A DNA stretch of 41,763 nucleotides from a virus. This document shows, piece after piece, positions 33,672 through 38,829 of this stretch; the first letter of the stretch is position 1, and every line of letters begins with the position of its first letter. Both the position numbers and the translations under genes were made by a program. The notes under the pieces are model-generated. The model saw only the letters and a program-made list of their open reading frames with translations, was not told the origin of the DNA and did not search any database. Location of the stretch: positions 1-41,763 of IMG/VR virus record IMGVR_UViG_3300027763_000102. One strand, written 5' to 3'.

Positions 33672-34537
33672 CCTTTATCGATTTTGCCAGAGCCCATGGT
33701 GTGGACATCGATCCCTCACGTTTTTATGCGTCAGAGAAGATTAAGCGCTGTGGCACGGTAGACAAGCCTCGCTCAGGTAACGGCGCCTACTTCTGGGATG
33801 GCCAGCGCGGATGGGTGATGGATTGGTCAGGAGAGGCTAAGGTGATCTGGTTTGAGGATCCTAATGCCAACCCTTGGACTGACGAAGAAAAGCGCCTGTG
33901 GGCTTCAAAAAGGGCATCGGCAAGCACTGAGCAAGATAAGAGGTACCAGAATGCCGCTTTTGAGGCTGATGCGACTCTTCGTAGTGCTAAATACGACAAT
34001 CACCCCTACCTTGAGTACAAGGGATTTAAGGAGATGCGAGGGTTGGTTTTGGAGGACAAGCTGTTGATCCCTATGCGCAACGTGTCAACGAACACTTTGC
34101 AAGGGTATCAGTCGATTCGTTGGAACTTGGAAGAGCGCAAGTACGAGAAGAAAATGCTGACTGGCATGCGCGCAAAGAATGCTGTGATGTACCTTGGTGA
34201 TCGCAACTCTGAGGAGTGTTGGTTGGTTGAGGGTTTTGCGACTGGAATGTCGGTGCGTCATGCTCTACGCAGTGTGGGTATATCTGCGTCGGTGGTGATC
34301 TGTTTTAGTGCAAGTAACTTGGTGCAAGTATCTGATCAAATCAAAGGGAAAAGATTTGTTTTTGCAGATAACGATGAGAGCAAAACAGGTGAGAAGTGCG
34401 CAATTGCAACAGGCTTGCCATGGACAATGCCAGACACTGTGGGATGGGATGCAAATGATCTACATTTGAAGGACAGTGTATTTGCTGTTGTAGGGAAAAT
34501 GATGGAGTTGAGGCAAAGAGAAATGGTATACTCTTGA
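33668..34537 (+). CDS. TOPRIM-domain DNA primase (phage/plasmid type)
   Basis: 289 residues. The N-terminal ~130 residues resemble primase-associated regions (GNGAYFWDGQRGWVMDWSGE) without a complete zinc finger. The TOPRIM core is visible as WLVEGFATGMSVRHAL with E188, and FVFADNDESKTGE with D234 and D236. It would make primers at the phage fork and probably works with the helicase at 31636. No DNA polymerase gene is present in this window, so host polymerase is likely recruited. The gene ends the rightward replication operon and is followed by a long noncoding region. Confidence 0.8.
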   Translation: MTFIDFARAHGVDIDPSRFYASEKIKRCGTVDKPRSGNGAYFWDGQRGWVMDWSGEAKVIWFEDPNANPWTDEEKRLWASKRASASTEQDKRYQNAAFEADATLRSAKYDNHPYLEYKGFKEMRGLVLEDKLLIPMRNVSTNTLQGYQSIRWNLEERKYEKKMLTGMRAKNAVMYLGDRNSEECWLVEGFATGMSVRHALRSVGISASVVICFSASNLVQVSDQIKGKRFVFADNDESKTGEKCAIATGLPWTMPDTVGWDANDLHLKDSVFAVVGKMMELRQREMVYS

Positions 34538-34576
34538 CCCTCTGAGAAGTCGTGCTGAGGGACTGTAAACATCAGC

Positions 34577-34618
34577 ACCATCACAAATAAATGTTGATTA
34601 GTATTTATTTGTGTTGGT
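34577..34618. repeat. AT-rich long inverted repeat (possible cruciform)
   Basis: ACCA-T-CACAAATAAAT (34577-34592), a ten-base loop, and ATTTATTTGTG-T-TGGT (34603-34618) pair over 15 base pairs with one T-T mismatch. It begins 39 bases after the primase stop and ends six bases before a strong promoter. It is not followed by a T-run, so it is not a standard terminator. An origin or cruciform role is a hypothesis. Confidence 0.8.
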
Positions 34619-34623
34619 AAGTG

Positions 34624-34653
34624 TTGACACGTCTTGAGACGTCTTGATACAAT
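34624..34653 (+). promoter_or_regulatory. Strong sigma70-type promoter with operator in the spacer
   Basis: TTGACA (34624-34629), an 18-base spacer, and TACAAT (34648-34653) preceded by TGA as an extended -10. The spacer contains ACGTCTTGA twice, ten bases apart (34629, 34639), and the inverted repeat ACGTCT-TG-AGACGT (34629-34642). The predicted start is near A34660. It drives the ncRNA that follows. The repeats suggest a bound repressor or activator. Confidence 0.8.
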
Positions 34654-34659
34654 TCTAGC

Positions 34660-34779
34660 AAATGCAAGCGGGTGGAACTTCTTGCAAGAAAGCCGTTAAG
34701 TCAGACTCCGACCCCTTTGGGGTGCGTGTCCTTCAAAAGAGGATATGGTTCCACCGGGGTCTGTCTTAACGGTTTTTTT
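34660..34779 (+). ncRNA. Predicted ~120-nt structured RNA with pseudoknot and terminator
   Basis: From the predicted start to a T7 run there is no credible coding frame. Four pairings are visible. TGCAAG (34663-34668) pairs with CTTGCA (34681-34686). GGTGGAAC (34671-34678) pairs with GTTCCACC (34748-34755). CCGTTAAGTCAGAC (34693-34706) pairs with GTCTGTCTTAACGG (34759-34772), with one T-T mismatch. ACCCC (34711-34715) pairs with GGGGT (34719-34723). The second and third interleave, so they form a pseudoknot or loop-loop contact. Seven T residues end the unit. It may be a regulatory RNA or a replication-related transcript. I recognise no known RNA family. Confidence 0.7.
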
Positions 34780-35070
34780 CGTTTTACTTCCCGTACTCCG
34801 CACGATAGCAAGCACCCCAGTCGTGGTGGCGCGGAAGGAAAGCGTACACGGTATGCCGTAAGGCTAGGGGGCAGTTCCCGAATAATCCGTGCGACTGGTC
34901 GAATCATCAAGTCGGGGGCAGAACTAACGTTCGCATGATGATCCTGCATTGACAGGGGTGAAGCACCTTCCCTCTCTACTCCTTGAATGGGGTAGGGGGG
35001 TCTTTGGGTGAAAGGAATGATAGGGCGAAAAAGGGGGGTCGGGAAATTTTGGGTCATGTCCCTTTTTTTT
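34780..35070. other. Noncoding region with short inverted repeats and G-runs
   Basis: No convincing gene on either strand; the two overlapping open frames here have compositions typical of non-coding DNA. It contains possible stems: CGCACG/CGTGCG (34799-34804 with 34888-34893), ACGG-TATG-CCGT (34848-34859), CGACT/AGTCG (34892-34914), and CTACTCC/GGGGTAG (34976-34995). From 34989 to 35053 there are seven runs of three to six G. I found no tRNA cloverleaf. A second structured RNA or part of an origin is possible. Confidence 0.5.
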
Positions 35071-35080
35071 GTTTGCAAAC

Positions 35081-35120
35081 TCTAATTTTGTGTTAGACTG
35101 TGTTCACCACAATAAGTGGG
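35081..35120 (+). promoter_or_regulatory. Early promoter/operator with 5' hairpin (copy at 35081)
   Basis: TCTAATTTTGTGTTAGACT (35081-35099) contains the inverted halves TCTAAT/GTTAGA and an extended -10 (TGT-TAGACT). Six bases later A35106 is the likely start, followed by the stem CCAC-AATAA-GTGG (35107-35119) and GGTTAAC. TTTGCA 16 bases upstream of the -10 may be the -35. It serves the gene at 35138. Confidence 0.8.
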
Positions 35121-35137
35121 TTAACAAGGAGAATGAA

Positions 35138-35323
35138 ATGAATATGTTCGATGATTTTGAGGCTGAGTTGCTAAAGCAATTCAAAGCCATCACTCCAGAA
35201 CAGCGTGCTGAGGAAGACCGTCTTCGCAAGATTCAGCGCGAATGGGATGCCAAGCACACTGCGATTGAAACTGATGCAGATCGCGCTGACACTGAAGAGT
35301 ATCCAGTGGAGGACGACGAATGA
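35138..35323 (+). CDS. Small acidic early protein
   Basis: 61 residues from the ATG at 35138 (AAGGAGAATGAA upstream); a longer frame from 35069 would run through the promoter and is rejected. Helical and strongly acidic (FDDFEAELLKQFKAITPEQR, then an Asp/Glu-rich end). It is the first gene behind the operator-hairpin leader, so it is probably expressed at once after infection. Its stop overlaps the next start by four bases. Function unknown; acidic early proteins often target host factors, but nothing specific is visible. Confidence 0.65.
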   Translation: MNMFDDFEAELLKQFKAITPEQRAEEDRLRKIQREWDAKHTAIETDADRADTEEYPVEDDE

Positions 35324-35538
35324 ACATCGATCAGAAACGTTTTTACATCTTTGACTGCAACGGCAAGATGATTGGCAATCCCTTTGGCTACAAGACTCAC
35401 AGTACTGCTGAAGCGCAGACTAGTCGCAAGGGTGCCACTGTGTACAGCCAGATCTGGCATGCGTATCACAAAGAAAAACTTGTAAATCCAAACAGTAACT
35501 TAATTTATGTAATCAAAGCAGGAGGATGCATCGCATGA
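35320..35538 (+). CDS. Small early hypothetical protein
   Basis: 72 residues with RFYIFDCNGKMIGNPFGYKT at the start, then THSTAEAQTSRKGATVYSQI; mixed alpha/beta composition. It overlaps the previous stop (ATGA) and belongs to the same early operon. No family recognised. Confidence 0.6.
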   Translation: MNIDQKRFYIFDCNGKMIGNPFGYKTHSTAEAQTSRKGATVYSQIWHAYHKEKLVNPNSNLIYVIKAGGCIA

Positions 35539-35822
35539 ATCCGATGTCACAGGAAGATTTTAATATGGCCGTTATTGTCCATGCTCGCCGACGTTCGGTG
35601 TTTATGGAAGAAGGTCTTTGCGAAGATCAAGCATGGGACTTAGCAGAGCAAATGTTTGAGCGCGACCGCGAAGGGCTCGACGACCGCCGTGTTTGCTTTG
35701 AATGCAAAAACTACGTAAACAAAAAGTGTAAAGCGATACTTGACAGAAAAGGCCAACCAACAATGCAGTTGAGGTTCATTCTGCAACGGTGCCCACAGTT
35801 CTCACTCAAAGGTAAAAAATGA
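35535..35822 (+). CDS. Small cysteine-rich, probably zinc-binding early protein
   Basis: 95 residues from the ATG at 35535, nine bases after AGGAGG; the ATG at 35526 abuts that ribosome binding site and is less likely. The N-terminal half is helical (MEEGLCEDQAWDLAEQMFER). The C-terminal half has CFECKNYVNKKC and a final cysteine in LQRCPQF, a likely zinc site. The start overlaps the previous stop, and the stop overlaps the RuvC-like start by four bases. Function unknown. Confidence 0.6.
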   Translation: MNPMSQEDFNMAVIVHARRRSVFMEEGLCEDQAWDLAEQMFERDREGLDDRRVCFECKNYVNKKCKAILDRKGQPTMQLRFILQRCPQFSLKGKK

Positions 35823-36280
35823 AACGCATAGGAATAGACCCCGGCCTCTCTGGCGCCATTGTTGTTCTGCAAGACGACACACCGATTGAATGGATGGCCA
35901 TGCCTACCATGAAGATTGGATCAGCAAACAGAGTGAATGCATCTGCCTTGGCGGCGTTTATTCGCACGCACATCTACGGCGATGAAAAAATTGTTGCTTA
36001 CGTGGAGTTGGTCGCAAGTATGCCCAAGCAAGGTGTAGCGTCCATGTTCTCGTTTGGGCACTCAGCAGGGGTCATACAAGGCGTTTTGGGCGCGTTTGAG
36101 ATACCAGTGACTATGGTAACCCCAGCCATGTGGAAAAAGCGTTCAGGGCTCATTGGAATGGATAAGGATGCATCACGAGTAAAGGCAATCCAGATGTGGC
36201 CACACTGGCGTGATTTGGACAAGAAGGGTAAGGGTCAGGCCTTGGCTGACGCCGCATTAATTGCAAAGTACGGACTATGA
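35819..36280 (+). CDS. RuvC-like Holliday-junction resolvase
   Basis: 153 residues. The RNase H-fold resolvase signature is clear: GIDPGLSGA with D7, VAYVELVASMPKQGVASMFS with E63, then a helix with FSFGHSAG, TPAMWKK, and the end GQALADAALIAKYGL with D144. It would cut branched recombination or replication intermediates before packaging. In the last motif the usual D-x-G-R-x-D spacing seems altered: a Gly (about 139) stands where the third acidic residue is normally found. Start and stop are tightly packed with neighbours. Confidence 0.85.
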   Translation: MKRIGIDPGLSGAIVVLQDDTPIEWMAMPTMKIGSANRVNASALAAFIRTHIYGDEKIVAYVELVASMPKQGVASMFSFGHSAGVIQGVLGAFEIPVTMVTPAMWKKRSGLIGMDKDASRVKAIQMWPHWRDLDKKGKGQALADAALIAKYGL

Positions 36281-36316
36281 GCGGCTGGCGCAAACGACAA
36301 ATACAGGAGAAGCAAA

Positions 36317-36658
36317 ATGAATCAGAAGGACATCAACGACGCAGTGGACTTTTTGTACACCCACGGCAAAAAGTACGCAGAAGCAAAAGCCCACAAGGGA
36401 TACCTCGACAACTACACGAAAGCATTGATTGCATCGCTGTCGATAAAGTTCATAGCAGACGGCATGGCCAAGTCGATGGCACAAGCTGAAGCAATGGCGT
36501 ATGCCGATGAGTCCTACGATGTACACATACGTGGCCTTAAAGAGGCTGTAGAGGCCGAGGAAGGCCTCAAATGGGCTTTGACCAGTGCAGAGTCCCGTAT
36601 CGACGTGTGGCGCTCTCAGGAGGCCTCTAATCGCACCATGGACAGGGCGGCGGCATGA
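36317..36658 (+). CDS. Conserved helical phage protein (WRSQEASNR family)
   Basis: 113 residues, almost all helical. The end ALTSAESRIDVWRSQEASNR is the signature of a common small phage protein found between resolvase and HNH-type genes; function unknown. CAGGAG precedes the ATG. Its stop overlaps the next start by four bases. The steady neighbourhood with recombination genes suggests an accessory to DNA processing. Confidence 0.7.
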   Translation: MNQKDINDAVDFLYTHGKKYAEAKAHKGYLDNYTKALIASLSIKFIADGMAKSMAQAEAMAYADESYDVHIRGLKEAVEAEEGLKWALTSAESRIDVWRSQEASNRTMDRAAA

Positions 36659-36927
36659 ACGGCAACTACAACAAGAATGAGCGCAGATGGGTAGCATTGG
36701 TCAAAGAACAATCATGCTCTGTTTGTGGCACCGAAGGCCCGTCTGACGCGCATCACATTAAGCAAGGCATGCACTACACGGTGGTGGCTTTGTGTAAGTC
36801 ATGCCATCAGGGAAGCAAGATGGGCTGGCACGGGGAGAAAGTGGCGTGGCGTATAGCAAAGATGGAAGAGATCGACGCCCTCAACGTCACCGTATCAAAC
36901 GTATTTACTAGTCTGACTAGTAACTAG
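36655..36927 (+). CDS. Ref-like HNH endonuclease (RecA-dependent nuclease family)
   Basis: 90 residues. CSVCG (C21, C24), SDAHHIKQGMHYTVVALC with H33-H34, then CKSCHQG (C47, C50, H51) and MGWHGEK (H59) match the Ref family of RecA-dependent HNH nucleases. It would nick DNA in RecA-bound displacement loops and help recombination. The C-terminus is unusual: the last codons (FTSLTSN) are formed by a copy of the 15-bp palindrome, which ends just before the stop. Confidence 0.8.
   Translation: MNGNYNKNERRWVALVKEQSCSVCGTEGPSDAHHIKQGMHYTVVALCKSCHQGSKMGWHGEKVAWRIAKMEEIDALNVTVSNVFTSLTSN
36905..36923. repeat. 15-bp palindrome copy 4 at the end of the Ref-like gene
   Basis: TTACTAGTC-T-GACTAGTAA: the central 15 bases are the exact reverse complement of the copies at 22987, 23044 and 31334. 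It encodes TSLTS at the extreme C-terminus and overlaps the stop region. Confidence 0.85.
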
Positions 36928-36994
36928 TTTGTATTCAAAACAGTATTAGGGTTTGTCCTAATAAAAATAAATGAAAAAAGACTTCACAAAAGAA

Positions 36995-37035
36995 TCTAAC
37001 TTCGTGTTAGAATTCTTTCACCGCAACGTTAGCGG
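36995..37035 (+). promoter_or_regulatory. Early promoter/operator with 5' hairpin (copy at 36995)
   Basis: TCTAACTTCGTGTTAGAAT (36995-37013) has perfect inverted halves TCTAAC/GTTAGA and an extended -10 (TGT-TAGAAT). TTCACA 19 bases upstream may be a weak -35. Six bases after the -10 comes A37020, then the stem CCGC-AACGTTA-GCGG (37021-37035) and GGTTTAAC. It serves the gene at 37058. Confidence 0.85.
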
Positions 37036-37057
37036 GTTTAACTTAAAGGAAATCATC

Positions 37058-37375
37058 ATGACAACAGTAGCAACAGAAGTTCAAGCAGTAGCAACAGTCG
37101 AGTCACTGCTTAACCCCATCGACCAACTCTCTGTGTTGGATCGTCAACAAAAAGGTTTGGCTGTTCAAGTCAAGAACCTCAAAGACACTATCGCCAACAC
37201 ATACGGCGAAGGCAAGCACCGCGGCGAGAAGTACGGTGTTCGCGTAACCATCGAGAACCGCAAGGGCTCCATCGACTTAGATGCTTTGTTGGCTCACTTC
37301 GGTATCACTGCCGAGCAAGCAGAGCAGTTCCGTGGCGACTCTATCGCTGTGATTAAAGTTTCAGCAACTGTTTAA
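37058..37375 (+). CDS. Small early phage protein (YGEGKHRGEKYGV family)
   Basis: 105 residues from the ATG at 37058 (AAAGGAAATCATC upstream); an upstream frame would read the promoter. The N-terminal ~50 residues are helical; NTYGEGKHRGEKYGVRVTIE is a conserved block seen in many phage early proteins of unknown role, followed by LLAHFGITAEQAEQF. First gene after the operator-hairpin leader. Confidence 0.65.
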   Translation: MTTVATEVQAVATVESLLNPIDQLSVLDRQQKGLAVQVKNLKDTIANTYGEGKHRGEKYGVRVTIENRKGSIDLDALLAHFGITAEQAEQFRGDSIAVIKVSATV

Positions 37376-37385
37376 GGGGATTAAC

Positions 37386-37577
37386 ATGAACGAAGAAATC
37401 CAAACTGTTATCTTCACGGAAGAAAATGTACGCATCAGCGTTGATGAATATAACGAAGGTGTGTGGTTGTCATTGCAAGGGCATGGCGCCAGCATGTACA
37501 CAACATTGACCATTGAAGAGGCCAATCAGATGTTGGCTGGCTTGCAAAAAGTTTTGAACAAAGAGGTGACAGCATGA
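37386..37577 (+). CDS. Small early hypothetical protein
   Basis: 63 residues of mixed beta/alpha composition (FTEENVRISVDEYNEGVWLS, then TIEEANQMLAGLQKVLN). A GGGGATTAAC leader precedes the ATG, and the stop overlaps the next start by four bases. No family recognised. Confidence 0.6.
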   Translation: MNEEIQTVIFTEENVRISVDEYNEGVWLSLQGHGASMYTTLTIEEANQMLAGLQKVLNKEVTA

Positions 37578-37957
37578 ACGCAGGAACACAAACAGGCAGT
37601 CTGGTCAATCACTTGTACAGCCGCATGACCATCGGCGAGCCTGAGCCTACAGTGGGCATGGGCGTGACTATGTTGTCGTGGACTGACCGCGACGCAGGCA
37701 CCATCGTCGAGGTAAACACAAAGAAGCGCTACATTGCCGTCACTGAGGACAGCAAGCGCCGCATCGACAACAACGGCATCAGCGAATCACAGGAGTACGA
37801 GTACACCTCTGTGATGGATGGCCACCGCTACTACTACCGTAAGGACAAAAAAGGCCAATGGCGCCGTTGTTATCACAATGACAATGGTCGTTTGATATAC
37901 GGCACTGGCGGCTTAACTTTAGGACACCGAGAGTCCTACTACGACTTTTCTTTTTAA
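37574..37957 (+). CDS. Conserved beta-rich protein (PTVGMGVTMLSWTDR family)
   Basis: 127 residues. PTVGMGVTMLSWTDRDAGTI with VEVNTKKRYIAV and the end LTLGHRESYYDFSF form a pattern found in many phages and some bacterial genomes, probably a small beta-barrel. Function unknown. The start overlaps the previous stop by four bases. Confidence 0.65.
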   Translation: MNAGTQTGSLVNHLYSRMTIGEPEPTVGMGVTMLSWTDRDAGTIVEVNTKKRYIAVTEDSKRRIDNNGISESQEYEYTSVMDGHRYYYRKDKKGQWRRCYHNDNGRLIYGTGGLTLGHRESYYDFSF

Positions 37958-37967
37958 GGAAAAAGAA

Positions 37968-38045
37968 ATGAGACCACACCCCATCCTACAAACGATTGGG
38001 GTGATCGCTTTGATCATCCTAGCCTATTATTTAGCAAAGAATTGA
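37968..38045 (+). CDS. Tiny single-span membrane protein (25 aa)
   Basis: Read directly: MRPHPILQTIGVIALIILAY followed by YLAKN and a stop. One hydrophobic span fills the centre, with charges at both ends. AAGGAAAAAG lies upstream, ten bases after the previous gene, and the next gene follows after seven bases. Role unknown. Confidence 0.6.
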   Translation: MRPHPILQTIGVIALIILAYYLAKN

Positions 38046-38052
38046 GGACATC

Positions 38053-38337
38053 ATGGAAAAGAAAGAACTCTCCAGCTTGGCGCGCCAAATACTGGCCAAA
38101 AACGATGCCGTAAGTTTCTACACTCAACAAGAGTTTGATGACAGTCTGGCATTAGCAAAAGCAGAGATCATGGCGGTGGCCATCGAGACTAGCAAGAGAG
38201 CAGTCTTTATTGAGCGCAAGGAGTGCGCTAGATTGGTCTCAGAGCTTGCAAGTCAAGAAGACAATGGTGAGGTAGCCACAGCCCTTGTTAACGCCGCTAG
38301 AGCGATTTACAACCGTATTCCAAGCCAAATGCAATGA
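38053..38337 (+). CDS. Small helical protein with ERKECA motif
   Basis: 94 residues, all-helical. The helix RAVFIERKECARLVSELA is related to the ER(E/K)-x-C helices in the proteins at 28586 and 40486; VNAARAIYNRI at the C-terminus recalls the ALIRARGNT end of the latter. GAGGACATC precedes the ATG. These appear to be members of a small phage early-gene family of unknown function. Confidence 0.6.
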   Translation: MEKKELSSLARQILAKNDAVSFYTQQEFDDSLALAKAEIMAVAIETSKRAVFIERKECARLVSELASQEDNGEVATALVNAARAIYNRIPSQMQ

Positions 38338-38350
38338 ACGTTTTCCCGTC

Positions 38351-38400
38351 TTGGATTTGACATAAAGTTAATCTAGGATTTGGTTGCAACAATCGGTTGC
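38351..38400 (+). promoter_or_regulatory. Possible promoter with 5' hairpin but no operator
   Basis: TTGGAT (38351-38356), a 17-base spacer, and TAGGAT (38374-38379). Six bases later a stem GCAAC-AATCG-GTTGC (38386-38400) followed by GG copies the leader geometry of the promoters at 35081, 36995 and 40273, but the 19-nt operator is absent. It would serve the gene at 38419. The -10 and -35 are poor, so this is tentative. Confidence 0.45.
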
Positions 38401-38418
38401 GGCACACTGGGAAAAATC

Positions 38419-38643
38419 ATGTACACATTGGAAATTAGCATTGGTTGGTTGGAAGAAGAGACCGTGACAGTGACGACTAGTGACTTCACGAAGATACAAG
38501 CAATACAGCAGTTTTTTGAATTCATGGAAGAAAACGGCTGGGACGCTGAATATGAAATCGTTGAGTCTCTTGATCTTGAAGATGAAGAAGAAACTGAAGA
38601 AGATACTGAAGAAGATACTGAAGAAGAAGAAATCGTTGAGTAA
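38419..38643 (+). CDS. Small protein with extremely acidic tail
   Basis: 74 residues from the ATG at 38419; an in-frame GTG-type extension would cover the leader hairpin. The N-terminal ~50 residues are mixed beta/alpha (YTLEISIGWLEEETVTVTTS); the last ~25 are almost only Glu, Asp and Thr (EETEEDTEEDTEEEE), encoded by a GAAGATACTGAA repeat. The acidic tail may mimic DNA or bind basic proteins, which some anti-host phage proteins do; that is speculation. Confidence 0.6.
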   Translation: MYTLEISIGWLEEETVTVTTSDFTKIQAIQQFFEFMEENGWDAEYEIVESLDLEDEEETEEDTEEDTEEEEIVE

Positions 38644-38648
38644 ATGGA

Positions 38649-38680
38649 TGGGGCTCACTTGATCAGCAAGTAGAGCCCCA
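38649..38680. terminator. Long hairpin between converging genes
   Basis: TGGGGCTC-ACTTG on the left pairs with CAAGT-A-GAGCCCCA on the right around ATCAG, with one bulged A. It lies five bases after the stop at 38643 and covers the end of the leftward gene at 38655. There is no T-run on either side, so it may stop or protect the 3' ends of both converging transcripts without being a classic terminator. Confidence 0.6.
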
Positions 38681-38798
38681 CATTACTGAATGCGTAGCCG
38701 CCGTATACGATGGCCATATACGGGTTTCCCTTTAGCAACTGTTCCACCGCAATATATGCGTAGATTGCCCCCGTAAGAACAATTAACCAAGCACTCAT
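38655..38798 (-). CDS. Small two-span membrane protein (47 aa)
   Basis: Read directly on the minus strand: MSAWLIVLTGAIYAYIAVEQ, then LLKGNPYMAIVYGGYAFSNV and GLYLLIK. Two hydrophobic segments around a short basic turn. The GYAFSNVGLY end recalls small membrane proteins of other phages. CAGGAT lies upstream of the ATG. It is the last gene of the leftward unit, after the metallophosphoesterase. Confidence 0.65.
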   Translation of the reverse strand: MSAWLIVLTGAIYAYIAVEQLLKGNPYMAIVYGGYAFSNVGLYLLIK

Positions 38799-38829
38799 AT
38801 AGTTTTATCCTGTATTGCCCTTATAGGGG

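Noticed and set aside
34660-34779. HDV-like ribozyme as identity of the pseudoknotted RNA
   Set aside because: The interleaved helices recall it, but no P4-like arm, catalytic C or expected junction lengths can be placed.
34790-34930. Possible tRNA in the GC-rich part of the noncoding region
   Set aside because: Short stems exist, and a CGCCACCA string is seen on the minus strand, but no acceptor stem and cloverleaf can be assembled.
34672-34938. 88-residue open frame on the plus strand
   Set aside because: It starts inside the structured RNA, runs through the terminator, and its composition is not protein-like.
34701-35078. 125-residue open frame on the minus strand across the noncoding region
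   Set aside because: Arg/Pro/Ser-rich composition typical of chance translation, no ribosome binding site, and it crosses the ncRNA and its terminator.
36277-36489. 70-residue open frame beginning at the resolvase stop
   Set aside because: The start overlaps the stop neatly (ATGA), but the frame is Arg/Ser/Gln-rich and lies mostly inside the well-supported gene at 36317, which has its own CAGGAG site.
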